This document shows positions 45,870-55,754 of a DNA stretch of 64,000 bases, piece by piece. Under the pieces are notes generated by a model. That model ran no database searches. It was not told the origin of the DNA and worked only from the letters and a program-made list of their open reading frames with translations. The stretch comes from Tissierella sp032104385 (GTDB lineage Bacteria; Bacillota; Clostridia; Tissierellales; Tissierellaceae). The position numbers were made by a program, and so were the translations under genes. Location: the NCBI RefSeq assembly GCF_032104385.1, contig NZ_DAMCHJ010000007.1, positions 84,409 to 148,408 of the forward strand, given 5' to 3'. How positions within the stretch are numbered: the stretch's first letter is position 1; each line of letters starts with the position of its first letter.

Positions 45870-48800
45870 ATGGAATGGACTAAGGAACAAAAAAGGATAA
45901 TTGATTTAAGAAATTCCAATATTCTTGTATCAGCTGCTGCTGGCTCAGGTAAAACTGCTGTACTAGTAGAACGTATAATTAATCTTGTTAAAAATGAAAA
46001 TGAAGATATAGATAAATTTTTAGTGGTTACATTTACAAATGCTGCAGCTGCTGGAATGAAGCAAAAAATACAAAAAGCCTTAGTACAAGCAGTTCATGAG
46101 GGAAAAAACCAAAAGCATATAAGAAAGCAGTTAAATCTTTTAAACAAAGGACATATTACAACAATACACTCCTTTTGCCTTGATGTAGTAAAAAAGAATT
46201 TTCATATAATAGGTTTAGACCCTAGTTTTAGAATTGGAGATACCAGTGAATTAAGTATTCTTTTTCAGGACTCTATTGATGAAGTATTAGAAAAAGCATA
46301 TACAAAAGAAAATGAGAATTTTAAAATTTTAGTAGAAGGATTTACTGGGAATAGGGGAGATTTAGAGTTATGTGAAATTATAGGTAGAGTCTATAAATTT
46401 TTACTTAGCTTTCCAGAGCCTTTTGGGTGGTTAGAAAATAGTGTAAATAGACTTAGTATGATAGAGGAGGAGTTTAAAAACTCCCTATGGTATAAAGAGA
46501 TTTTAAATTATGTTCAAATGCAAGTCGAAGGGGCTAAAGGTATTGTAGAATTAGCATTAAAAATATCCACCGAAGAGGATGGACCAAAAGTATATGAAAA
46601 GACATTACAAGAGGATTTGCTAATTTTAGATGAAATAAACAGTTCCTTAGAAAAGGAGCTAGTTGAAGCTATAAATGAAATTCATAATTTTAAAGCACCT
46701 AGAATATCTTCCTTTAAAGCAGATGACCCCAAAAATATAAATGTAAATATAGAAAAACAAAAAGAAGTAAAGGATATATTAAGAGAAGAATATAAAAAAA
46801 TCATAGCCTCATTAAAAGAGTTATTACCATATAAAAATCTTTCTGAATATGTAGAAGATATTAATTTTATGTATGAAGCAATGGAAGCATTAAAGGAATT
46901 AATCATTGATTTAGACAAAATATATAAAGGTAAAAAACTTGAAAAATCTATTGTGGATTTTAATGATTTAGAGCATTATGCATTGAGTATATTAAGAAAA
47001 CCTATAATATCAGAGGAGTCATCAGTTAGATATATTCCCTCTGATATTGGTGCATCTTATAAAAATAAATTTAATTATATATTCATTGATGAATATCAAG
47101 ATAGCAATAGTATACAAGAAACCATAATTGAACAAATCAAAAGAGATAATAATTTATTTATGGTAGGAGATGTAAAGCAAAGTATTTATAGATTTAGATT
47201 AGCTGATCCAAGTATTTTCAATAGTAAATATAGAGCATATACTAAGGATAGGGAAGATTTAGATGATAATATAATTAATAGAGTAGTTGAATTAAATAAA
47301 AACTTTCGAAGTAGGGAAGAAATCTTAGAGGGGACAAACTATATATTTAAGAATATTATGTCAGAGGATTTAGGAGAAATTGATTATAATGAGAATGTAT
47401 TTTTAAAATGTGGAAATAAAGAATTTTCAACTAATAATCCTGTGGAATTAAATATAATAGAGAAAAGCTCAATTAGTAGCAAGGATAAACTAGAACAATT
47501 AGATGATATAAATGATGAATTAGAATCTATGAAAACGGCAGAAATAGAGGCTTTATTTGCCGTAAAGAAAATCAAAGAGCTGTTAAATGAAGAGATATAT
47601 GATGGGAATAATGAAAACAAATTAAGAAAAATAGAATATAAGGATATTGTAATATTATTACGCTCAGTTTCAGACTGGTCCAATATATTTGAAGAGGTAT
47701 TTAATAAAGAGGAAATTCCATTTTATTTTGATGGTGGAGCTGGTTATTTTAATACTATAGAAATACAGATTATGATTAATTTATTAAAATTAATTGATAA
47801 TATTAGGCAAGACATACCATTGATTAGTGTAATGAGATCACCTATTGGAGAATTCACTACAGAAGAATTAGTAAAAATAAGATCTAAATATACAAAAGGT
47901 AGCTATATAGATGCATGTATAAAATATATAGGTGAAAATGATGAAGAATTAAATGATGAGAATTTTTTACCTGAGATTATTGAGAAATTAGATAGTTTTT
48001 TAAAAATGATTAATGATTGGGTAGATAGGAGCAAATATACGGATTTAAGTGATTTAATATGGGAAATATTAATGGAAACTAATTATTATCATTTTGTAGG
48101 CACCTTGCCAAAGGGAAAAATCAGACAAGCTAATTTAAGACTTCTTGTAGACAAGGCCTATGAATTTGAAAAAACATCTATGAAAGGATTATTTAAGTTC
48201 TTACGATATATAGAAAAACTGAATTCTGATGGAAATGATAGTTCAAGTATAGCAAAAACCTTAGGTGAAAATGATAATGTAGTTAGACTAATGACTGTAC
48301 ACAACAGTAAAGGTTTAGAATTTCCTGTAGTTATTTTATGTGGATTAAATAAAGGATTTAATTTACAGGATACAAGGGCTAAAATATTGATGCATAAAGA
48401 ATACGGTTTAGCACCTAAATATATAAATATAGATAAACGTATTGAAAAAGATACAATAGGAAGAATAGCAATAGCTAAAAAAATTAAATTTGAAAATCTA
48501 TCTGAGGAAATGAGAATTCTCTATGTAGCTATGACTAGAGCTATTGATAGGCTAATAATGGTTGGCTCAGTTAATAAAATAGATGATAGCATTAAAATAT
48601 GGAGAAAGGGACATTTAAGGTATTTCTTATATAGGGGTAAATCCTATATGGATTGGATAGGAAGCTGCTTATTTGAAGGTATGGATTCAGAGGCAATAAA
48701 TGAAATATTTGTTAAAGGTCAATATGAAAAATGGAAGGTAAATAAAGTTTCAGTTACAGATTTATTACAAGATAGAAAAACCTATAACAATGTTGACAAT

Positions 48801-49568
48801 ATAGAAAAGCTAAATAATATTGAAGGCTTTATAGACATAAAATCCTATGAAGAAATAGAAAGGAGACTTAGCTATAAATATCCCTATGAAAATGCTGTAA
48901 ATATTCCTGCTAAACTAGCTGTTACAAAGTTGAAAAATATAAATACAGAAAAACTTTCAAGTTTAAAATATGATATTCCAACTTTATCTAATCTTTTAGA
49001 ATTTGATAAAGAAAGTAAAAGATTCATCATGGATAAAAAGGAATTAAAAGGCTCTGAAATTGGTACTCTTATACATCTTATAATGCAGCATATAGACCTC
49101 AGTGGGAAATTAGATAGAAATGATTTAATACAACAAATAGAACAAATTACTTCTAAAAATCTTATAACGGATGCAGAAGCTAAATTTATACTTAATAACT
49201 ATCTCGATAAAATTGAAGGATTTTATAATTCTAATATAGGTTTAAGAATGAGGAAATCTCCATTGATTAAGAGGGAAATTTCCTTTGTAATAAAAAAGAA
49301 GGCAGATGAAATATTAGAAAATCTAAATGGAAATGATTTTATTCTTGTACAGGGTATTATAGATTGCTATTTTGAAGAAGATGATGAAGTTGTAATTATA
49401 GATTATAAAACTGATAATATTAATGAAAAGGAAATAGAAAAACTTATAATTGAATATAAAGACCAAATTACATCATATAAAGAAGCAATTGAAAAGATAA
49501 AGAAGAAGAAAGTAAAAGAATCCTATTTATATTTATTTTCATTAGGTACTGAGGTAGCTATAAGATAA
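45870..49568 (+). CDS. addA: ATP-dependent helicase/nuclease subunit AddA
   Basis: AddA is the UvrD-like helicase and nuclease subunit that works with AddB at DNA ends and Chi sites. Motif I SAAAGSGKTAVLVERI (about 21-36), VTFTNAAAAGMK, FIDEYQDSN (motif II), VGDVKQSIYRFR (motif III), MTVHNSKGLEFPVV (motif V) and RILYVAMTRA (motif VI) are all intact. The C-terminal nuclease motif IIDYKTDN is present. The length is 1232 residues. AAAGGAGGG lies inside the addB end. Confidence 0.97.
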   Translation: MEWTKEQKRIIDLRNSNILVSAAAGSGKTAVLVERIINLVKNENEDIDKFLVVTFTNAAAAGMKQKIQKALVQAVHEGKNQKHIRKQLNLLNKGHITTIHSFCLDVVKKNFHIIGLDPSFRIGDTSELSILFQDSIDEVLEKAYTKENENFKILVEGFTGNRGDLELCEIIGRVYKFLLSFPEPFGWLENSVNRLSMIEEEFKNSLWYKEILNYVQMQVEGAKGIVELALKISTEEDGPKVYEKTLQEDLLILDEINSSLEKELVEAINEIHNFKAPRISSFKADDPKNINVNIEKQKEVKDILREEYKKIIASLKELLPYKNLSEYVEDINFMYEAMEALKELIIDLDKIYKGKKLEKSIVDFNDLEHYALSILRKPIISEESSVRYIPSDIGASYKNKFNYIFIDEYQDSNSIQETIIEQIKRDNNLFMVGDVKQSIYRFRLADPSIFNSKYRAYTKDREDLDDNIINRVVELNKNFRSREEILEGTNYIFKNIMSEDLGEIDYNENVFLKCGNKEFSTNNPVELNIIEKSSISSKDKLEQLDDINDELESMKTAEIEALFAVKKIKELLNEEIYDGNNENKLRKIEYKDIVILLRSVSDWSNIFEEVFNKEEIPFYFDGGAGYFNTIEIQIMINLLKLIDNIRQDIPLISVMRSPIGEFTTEELVKIRSKYTKGSYIDACIKYIGENDEELNDENFLPEIIEKLDSFLKMINDWVDRSKYTDLSDLIWEILMETNYYHFVGTLPKGKIRQANLRLLVDKAYEFEKTSMKGLFKFLRYIEKLNSDGNDSSSIAKTLGENDNVVRLMTVHNSKGLEFPVVILCGLNKGFNLQDTRAKILMHKEYGLAPKYINIDKRIEKDTIGRIAIAKKIKFENLSEEMRILYVAMTRAIDRLIMVGSVNKIDDSIKIWRKGHLRYFLYRGKSYMDWIGSCLFEGMDSEAINEIFVKGQYEKWKVNKVSVTDLLQDRKTYNNVDNIEKLNNIEGFIDIKSYEEIERRLSYKYPYENAVNIPAKLAVTKLKNINTEKLSSLKYDIPTLSNLLEFDKESKRFIMDKKELKGSEIGTLIHLIMQHIDLSGKLDRNDLIQQIEQITSKNLITDAEAKFILNNYLDKIEGFYNSNIGLRMRKSPLIKREISFVIKKKADEILENLNGNDFILVQGIIDCYFEEDDEVVIIDYKTDNINEKEIEKLIIEYKDQITSYKEAIEKIKKKKVKESYLYLFSLGTEVAIR

Positions 49569-49635
49569 TAAAAAATATTTATCAATAAGCTTCTGAATAT
49601 AAGAATAAGATTTTAATGAGAATGGAGGAATAAAT

Positions 49636-50811
49636 ATGACAGGCTTTGATACAAAAGTAATTCACGGAGGAATTAAAGGTAAAAATCCAAGTAATGCATT
49701 GAATCCACCTATATTTCAAACTTCAACCTTTGTCTTTGACAATATAGAACACGCAAATAAAATAATGTCTTTTGAATCCGATGACTATGTTTATACTAGA
49801 GGAAACAATCCTACACTTCGACTATTTGAAAATCGAATGGCAGAACTAGAACATGGAGCAGGTGCAGTTGCTTTTTCTTCAGGAATGGCAGCCATTAGCT
49901 CAACTATATTTTCTTTATTAAAACCAGAAGATACTATTATAGTTCATAAAACTTTATATGGTTCATCCTACAGTGTAATTACTGAATTGCTTCCAAAATA
50001 CAATATTAATTATAAAATAATAAATCTTACAAATTTAGATGAACTTAAAAATGCAATAGATAGCTCTACTAAAGTAATATATTTTGAAACTCCTTCAAAC
50101 CCAGATTTATCAATTATAGATATAACTAAAGTTTCCGAAATAGCAAAGAAAAACAATATTAAAGTAGTAGTAGACAATACCTTTGCTTCCCCTTATTTTC
50201 AAAACCCACTATTATTAGGAGCAGATATTGTAATCCATAGTGCTACAAAATATATTTGTGGTCATGGAGATGTAGTGGGAGGAGTTGCCATAGGAAAGGA
50301 TATAGATTATATTCAATATTTAAAATTTGGATATATGTGTGAATTTGGGGGAGTTATGAGTCCATTTAATGCCTGGCTTTTACTTAGAGGATTAAAGACT
50401 TTAGGTATTAGGATGAGACAACATGAGAAAAATGCAATAGAAGTAGTAAATTTCTTGAAAAGTCATCCAAAGATAGATTCAGTTCTATATCCAGGTTTGG
50501 AAGATTTCAAGGGTCATAGTATAGCTAAAGAACAGATGAAGGGCTTTGGAGCCATGATAAGCTTTGAAGTAAAAGGTGGTTTGGAATCAGCAATAAAATT
50601 TGTAGATGGATTAAAACTAGCTCAATTGGCAGTTAGCTTAGGGGATTGCGAAACTTTAGTTCAACTTCCAGCAGCTATTACTCATAGAGGATATCCGAGA
50701 GAGAGATTGGCTGAATTTGGGTTAACTGAAAGCATGGTAAGAATATCCGTTGGATTAGAGGATAGCAAAGATATAATAGAAGATTTAGAACAGGCACTTA
50801 AATCAATATGA
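49636..50811 (+). CDS. PLP-dependent trans-sulfuration enzyme, probably methionine gamma-lyase type
   Basis: This is a Cys/Met metabolism PLP enzyme of fold type I, 391 residues. The PLP lysine is K205 in HSATKYICGHGDVVGG; GHGDVV is common in methionine gamma-lyases. Other motifs are YTRGNNPT, FSSGMAAIS and SLGDCETLVQLPA. At the position of the gamma-lyase cysteine in LYGC it has Ser (S110 in TLYGSSYS), so homocysteine or cystathionine lyase activity is an alternative. Expected products are a thiol, ammonia and a 2-oxo acid, which fits amino acid fermentation. A GGAGG site precedes the ATG. Confidence 0.85.
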   Translation: MTGFDTKVIHGGIKGKNPSNALNPPIFQTSTFVFDNIEHANKIMSFESDDYVYTRGNNPTLRLFENRMAELEHGAGAVAFSSGMAAISSTIFSLLKPEDTIIVHKTLYGSSYSVITELLPKYNINYKIINLTNLDELKNAIDSSTKVIYFETPSNPDLSIIDITKVSEIAKKNNIKVVVDNTFASPYFQNPLLLGADIVIHSATKYICGHGDVVGGVAIGKDIDYIQYLKFGYMCEFGGVMSPFNAWLLLRGLKTLGIRMRQHEKNAIEVVNFLKSHPKIDSVLYPGLEDFKGHSIAKEQMKGFGAMISFEVKGGLESAIKFVDGLKLAQLAVSLGDCETLVQLPAAITHRGYPRERLAEFGLTESMVRISVGLEDSKDIIEDLEQALKSI

Positions 50812-50840
50812 AATTAAGATATTAAGAACAGGGGGATTTT

Positions 50841-51728
50841 ATGGATTTAAACCGAAAAATCTTAAAAAGAGGGTTAATCATTATAATCTCAGGACTTATA
50901 ATTTCCTCAGGAATTGCTATATTTATGAGATTAGATAAACCAGTGTTTCTTAAAAATTATTCAGAAACAGTATTTTCAGTTTCTGGAGATTATATTGATG
51001 AAGGTAATTTCACCTTCCAATATATTACAAATGTTTCAGATAAAAGAAAAGTTACAGATATTCAATTTGAAGAATGTCCTAATCTTGTTTTTTATCCAAG
51101 AGGAAATGGAGGGTTTGGAGATGTATTTTATATGTTTTCACAAAATAACTATCACAGAGAAGATATTTATGGTAGATATGTGATTCGTAATATCTATATT
51201 ACTATTGATGGAAGGGATTTAGGCGAGTATGATGAAATAGAATTAAGTAATGGAAAGATTACCTTCGATAATGGGGACGTAATGGATGTAAATCTTGGCA
51301 GAATAAAACTATATAATTATAGTAAATATAGAGGAGAACATTTTGATTATTCCAGCGGTAGTAGTTCCTCTGATGGCACTTCATCTAGTAAAGCAAAGGT
51401 TAAGGAGGATATAACTTTAGTGGATATAGATGCCTCTTTATTAGAGGAAATAGAGGATTTAGTAGAAATTAAAATAGGAAATATAAACTATAAGGATATT
51501 TCAGGAATTCAATATAAAGATGGGGATCTTATGAATATATATTCAAAATTCCAAGAACCACAGGATATTTTAAGGAAATTTAATATATATGATATAGAGC
51601 CAAAATTTAATTATAAGACTTCAGATGACAGAATTTTTTATAGACCAATAAATAATATAAGATATGAAAAACGTGATTTTAATATTTGGGAAATAATTAA
51701 GTATTTAAGGGCAAGGGGGGAGATTTAG
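50841..51728 (+). CDS. Membrane-anchored protein, unknown
   Basis: The 295-residue protein has one N-terminal membrane segment (about 10-30), then an extracytoplasmic beta-rich region and a Ser-rich linker (SSGSSSSDGTSSSK at about residue 172). A C-terminal domain of about 100 residues follows. It resembles no family I recognise. AGGGGG precedes the ATG. It overlaps the next gene by one base, so the two products probably act together. Confidence 0.7.
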   Translation: MDLNRKILKRGLIIIISGLIISSGIAIFMRLDKPVFLKNYSETVFSVSGDYIDEGNFTFQYITNVSDKRKVTDIQFEECPNLVFYPRGNGGFGDVFYMFSQNNYHREDIYGRYVIRNIYITIDGRDLGEYDEIELSNGKITFDNGDVMDVNLGRIKLYNYSKYRGEHFDYSSGSSSSDGTSSSKAKVKEDITLVDIDASLLEEIEDLVEIKIGNINYKDISGIQYKDGDLMNIYSKFQEPQDILRKFNIYDIEPKFNYKTSDDRIFYRPINNIRYEKRDFNIWEIIKYLRARGEI

Positions 51729-52288
51729 TGTTTGAAGGATATAGTCAAATTCTTTGGGGAATATTTATTACAACTTTTAACATAAAATTTGGGGTAGTTA
51801 AAATTCTACCTGTTTTTGTAGGTTTATTATTGGTTTCGAATGGATTAAGAAAGCTATATGAAGAAACTAAGATAGAATCATTTCATAAAGCTCAAAATAT
51901 AGGATTATTGGCTACAGCTATGTCATTTATAGCTGGAATATTGGATTATTTTTACAATGGATTAATAAATCATTCTATATTTATGTTGATTTGGATGGTA
52001 TTATATCAATTACTGGAATTGATTTTATTTTTCAAAACATTAGAATCTTCTATTGAATATTTAGCTTATAATAATTATCCCGAGGCAGCCAATGAAAATA
52101 CACAAAAGCTTAAGAGTTACACTATTATTTCAATTATTAATATTGTTTTACTAAATTTTGCTTTTTTATTTAATATTAATGTTTTAATGTTTTTTGTTCC
52201 TATTATTGGAATAATATTAAAAATATTTATGATGGTATTGATTTATAGATTAAAAAAAATATTTATCGAAGCTGAGCCTTCAGATTAA
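51728..52288 (+). CDS. Integral membrane protein, unknown
   Basis: This 186-residue protein starts at GTG 51728, which shares its first base with the preceding stop codon; AAGGGGGGAG is the binding site. Four or five hydrophobic segments cover nearly the whole length, with a short hydrophilic loop at about 108-128 (NYPEAANENTQKLKSY). No family is recognised. Coupled translation links it to the anchored protein upstream. Confidence 0.7.
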   Translation: MFEGYSQILWGIFITTFNIKFGVVKILPVFVGLLLVSNGLRKLYEETKIESFHKAQNIGLLATAMSFIAGILDYFYNGLINHSIFMLIWMVLYQLLELILFFKTLESSIEYLAYNNYPEAANENTQKLKSYTIISIINIVLLNFAFLFNINVLMFFVPIIGIILKIFMMVLIYRLKKIFIEAEPSD

Positions 52289-52290
52289 TA

Positions 52291-52322
52291 TAAAACTCCA
52301 TCTATCTAGATGGAGTTTTATA
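52291..52322. terminator. Terminator after the unknown membrane pair
   Basis: TAAAACTCCATCTA pairs perfectly with TAGATGGAGTTTTA around a two-base loop; the 3' arm ends in a T-rich stretch. Confidence 0.8.
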
Positions 52323-52499
52323 TTTAGAGATATAATCATATTAAATATGATCATAAATGATAGATATATTTATAAGATGTTTTTTTAGTAATTAATATTT
52401 TATTTTCCATTTTACAAATAATGTAATCAGTGCTTGATTTTTCCATAGGAACAGAGTAAGATTGTTTTTTATGAAACAGCATTACAGACATTTTTTGAC

Positions 52500-52724
52500 A
52501 AGGATATAAAGTAACATTAGACAGAAAACTAGAAGAAGATATTGAAGGAGAGGTAATGTTTCCTATGACTTATGATGTAGAAGGGTATGTGAGTAAGGAT
52601 GATAAGAATAAGATAGTAGGTATGGTAATAATACAAAGAGCATAATTCCTCTTGAAAAATGTATTGTTAAGGTAGAAGACATAAAAAAAGCATTTGGAGG
52701 GAAAGGGGAATCATTTAGTTATTA
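52500..52724 (+). pseudogene. Frameshifted gene remnant
   Basis: One frame reads LDRKLEEDIEGEVMFPMTYDV, VEGYVSKDDKNKIVGM and stops in TAA. The sense continues in another frame as IIPLEKCIVKVEDIKKAF and GGKGESFSY before TAA 52722-52724. A single frame change near 52620-52635 would join them. The family is not recognised. The rest of 52323-52819 shows nothing else. Confidence 0.45.
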
Positions 52725-52819
52725 AAATAGAATTTCTAGGTTTAGCTCAAATGAATTTCGCACCAATGATGAAGGATACCAAAGAATGAACGTACTTTAA
52801 TATTAATATCAATAAAAAA

Positions 52820-53527
52820 TTACATATATTTTCTAGCTACATATAATTTTCTAGAATTATCTATAGTGGCTAGATAGACCTTAGAGATATCATCTATATT
52901 ATACATACTAAGATTATTCATAAGCCATTCTTTATTTAATTTTAAATCTTTTAAATTTTCTTCGAATAATTTTCCATCATTAATAACTACTACAGGTAAA
53001 CTTAGAGGTCTAGCAGTTAAATTAAGATCTGTAGGAGTGATATATCTATTAGGTTCTTTTTTTATAACACTTAAATGTCCATTGGGTTCTAAAATTGCAT
53101 ATTTTATTTCTGAAATATCAAAAATATTTTTAAGTCTCAATTGACTTAAAAACAAGTCAATATTTATAAATTGCCTTTTAAAATTTTTTCTAATAATTTT
53201 ACCATCCTCAATTAAAATCGTAGGTTTACCGTTGAAAAATAATCCTAAAATTCTACTTTTAAAAGATATAAGGCTTATTATATAGTGCCAGAAGAATAAG
53301 GTTAATAATGGAACTATTATATATGTAAAAGAAATTTCCCCATCTATCAATGGGGCGGCTATAATAACTCCTAGTATCCAGACTACTGTAAAATCATAGG
53401 CAGTAAACTGATTTATAGCTCTTTTCATTATAAATCGTCCCATTAAAAATGATATTATTCCCACAATCAAGGTTCTGATTAAATACTCTGATAAGGAGAT
53501 GTTTTTTATAACTCCAAGAACGTTCAT
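52820..53527 (-). CDS. DUF421 family membrane protein, downstream copy
   Basis: The 235-residue protein has three N-terminal membrane segments (to about residue 85) and a cytoplasmic DUF421 domain with GKPTILIEDGKIIRKN, LRLKNIFDISEIKYAILEPNG and TARPLSLPVVVINDGK. This is the YetF/YcaP-type arrangement, widespread in spore-forming Firmicutes and of unknown function. It follows its paralogue by 18 bases on the minus strand. Confidence 0.9.
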   Translation of the reverse strand: MNVLGVIKNISLSEYLIRTLIVGIISFLMGRFIMKRAINQFTAYDFTVVWILGVIIAAPLIDGEISFTYIIVPLLTLFFWHYIISLISFKSRILGLFFNGKPTILIEDGKIIRKNFKRQFINIDLFLSQLRLKNIFDISEIKYAILEPNGHLSVIKKEPNRYITPTDLNLTARPLSLPVVVINDGKLFEENLKDLKLNKEWLMNNLSMYNIDDISKVYLATIDNSRKLYVARKYM

Positions 53528-53545
53528 ATAAAAATTCCTCCTAAT

Positions 53546-54244
53546 TTATAAATTTATATATAACTTCTTATCTGAAGTCAGAACCCCAAGATAAATATTA
53601 TTAATATTATCTATATTAATTAATTTAAGTTGCTTTTCAATCCACTTGCAGTTTAATCCATTTTTGCTAAGAACTTTTTCATCAATTTTTCCTTTATATA
53701 TAATAACTTCTGATAAAATATCTTTTGAAGTTTCTATGCCTATATCGGATTTTGTTGGCGGAAGATTATTATTATTTATAGCTATACTAAAATTTCCTAT
53801 GGATTCAGCAATTAAATATTCTACATTTTCAATATCATAAGCATTTTTTTCTCTTAATATTGAAAATAAATTATCTATTGTTAATTTCGAATTAGAAAGA
53901 TTTTCTTTTATAATTTTACCATTTTTAATCAAGATTATTGGTTTCTGTGTAACTACAGATGGTGCTTTTAAATATAAATAAGAAATGATTAAATGTATTA
54001 AGGAGTACAATGTTATTATTAAAATTGCATCAATTAGTCTGGATTTTGGATTAATCATACGTGATGCAGCGATATTACTAGTTATGGCTGCCATTAAAAA
54101 GTTATATGGAGTAACTATACTGGATTGAAAAAATTTCATTAATTTAGTTGACGCAAATAATGTAAAATATAATATTGATGTTCTAATGAACAGTTCTAGT
54201 ACTCTTAATTTTTCTCCTTCAAAGAAAATTCTATTTATATTCAT
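53546..54244 (-). CDS. DUF421 family membrane protein, upstream copy
   Basis: This 232-residue paralogue has three N-terminal membrane segments, then KPIILIKNGKIIKENLSN, LREKNAYDIENVEYLIAESIG and SEVIIYKGKIDEKVL. Divergence from the neighbour is large, so the pair may work as a heteromer. It is divergent from degV; the 249-base gap between them holds no feature I can name beyond AT-rich promoter-like DNA. Confidence 0.88.
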   Translation of the reverse strand: MNINRIFFEGEKLRVLELFIRTSILYFTLFASTKLMKFFQSSIVTPYNFLMAAITSNIAASRMINPKSRLIDAILIITLYSLIHLIISYLYLKAPSVVTQKPIILIKNGKIIKENLSNSKLTIDNLFSILREKNAYDIENVEYLIAESIGNFSIAINNNNLPPTKSDIGIETSKDILSEVIIYKGKIDEKVLSKNGLNCKWIEKQLKLINIDNINNIYLGVLTSDKKLYINL

Positions 54245-54493
54245 AATATCATCCTTTTCTAAGTTAAAATTTCTAATTCATCTTTTATCAATATATTTTA
54301 TCCATAATTGAAAGTTTATATGATTATGTATTTTCCATTTTACCTTTTATGCAAATGTCAGTTAATATTGAAATAAAATATTAGTACCAATAAGTTCTCA
54401 TATATCTTTTAACCACAGTATGTTATAATTATTAACTATGAGAATTATCGAATTATAACGAATTTTGACGAAATATACAAATGGGGGAATGAA

Positions 54494-55441
54494 ATGATAA
54501 AGATAATGGCTGACTCTACTTGTGATTTATCTCAAGAAATCATTGAAAAATATAATATAGGAGTTGCACCTCTTAATATTATGATAAATGGGACAAACTA
54601 TAAAGATAAAATAGATATAACGCCAGATGAATTTTTTAAACTCTTGACTACATTAGAAGAAATACCTACTACCTCAATGCCAAGCCCTGAGGAGTATTTA
54701 AAAATAATATATAAGGCTATTGAAGAAGGATATAAGGAAATCTTATGCATTTGTATGTCTAGTGGTACTAGTGGAGCATATCAATCTGCTGTTTTAGCTA
54801 AAAATTATTTCTTTGAGAATAATCAAGATTCAAGTGTTAAAATCTATGTAGTAGACTCTTTATCTATGAGTCATGGCAGCGGGTGGTTGATTTTAAAATC
54901 TGCTAAATTATTAAAAGCAGGCTATACATTTGATGAATTAATTAAATTTAATGAGACCTATAAAGCTAGGGTAAAGCATCTTCTTTGTGTTGATGATCTT
55001 AACAATTTAATTAAAAGTGGCAGATTAACAAATGCCAGTGCATTTATCGGTAAGCTTTTAAGGGTAAAACCCATTATGTCCATGAGGAAAGGCAAAGGAG
55101 CAATAATTGCTAAAGAAAGAGGACGAAATAGGGTTTTGAGGTTTTATGTAGATGAGTTTATAACAAGAGTTAATAAAGAAATTACAGATTTCATTATTGT
55201 TGGATATACTTCCGATATAAATATTGCCAAAGATTTAATAGAAAAAATAAAAACTGAGACAGATTTTAAAGATGAAATATATATTATGCAAATGGGTGTT
55301 GCAGTAGGTACTCATGTAGGATTAGACGGGCTATCTATGTTCTTTGTAGAAAAAGAAAATTTAAAAGATGGCTTAGTGAAAAATGAATTAAGGAACATAA
55401 AGAACATGAAAGATGAAATAATTGAAAAGATTAAAAGCTAA
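54494..55441 (+). CDS. DegV family fatty-acid-binding protein
   Basis: DegV/FakB proteins bind a fatty acid and present it to the FakA kinase. The N-terminal motif ADSTCDLS and SGTSGAYQSA are typical, with VVDSLSMSHGSG following and a GRLTNASAFIGKLLRVKPI core. The length of 315 residues is slightly above the usual 280. GGGGGA precedes the ATG. No fakA homologue is in the window. Confidence 0.9.
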   Translation: MIKIMADSTCDLSQEIIEKYNIGVAPLNIMINGTNYKDKIDITPDEFFKLLTTLEEIPTTSMPSPEEYLKIIYKAIEEGYKEILCICMSSGTSGAYQSAVLAKNYFFENNQDSSVKIYVVDSLSMSHGSGWLILKSAKLLKAGYTFDELIKFNETYKARVKHLLCVDDLNNLIKSGRLTNASAFIGKLLRVKPIMSMRKGKGAIIAKERGRNRVLRFYVDEFITRVNKEITDFIIVGYTSDINIAKDLIEKIKTETDFKDEIYIMQMGVAVGTHVGLDGLSMFFVEKENLKDGLVKNELRNIKNMKDEIIEKIKS

Positions 55442-55569
55442 TATTAGTTGTACCTGAACATTCAAATTAATAAATATGGATTTATCTATATAACCTTTTA
55501 ATTCTTTATCTTGTAAAAAATTTAATTATATGATATGTTTATATTGAATAAAAATTGAATAGTGACGTA

Positions 55570-55660
55570 AAGGGGTGCTTATATTAATAGGCTGAGATAG
55601 GAATGTTATTCTTGACCCTAAGAACCTGATTTGGGTAATTCCAACGGAGGGATTTGGCTA
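55570..55660 (+). ncRNA. TPP riboswitch (THI element)
   Basis: The conserved core is visible: AGGGGTGC, GGCTGAGATAG, GACCCTAAGAACCTGAT, TTGGGTAATTCCAACGGAGGGA. It precedes thiC, the classical target, and is followed by an intrinsic terminator. Confidence 0.95.
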
Positions 55661-55677
55661 ATTTGTTATGTATTTTT

Positions 55678-55709
55678 GCTATATACTTTTGTTGGTATAT
55701 AGCTTTTTT
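55678..55709 (+). terminator. Expression-platform terminator of the TPP riboswitch
   Basis: GCTATATAC pairs with GTATATAGC, followed by TTTTTT. It would end transcription when TPP is bound. Confidence 0.85.
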
Positions 55710-55754
55710 GTGTTCAAATAAGTATCTAAAAATAAACTAAAGGGGGAAATTTCA

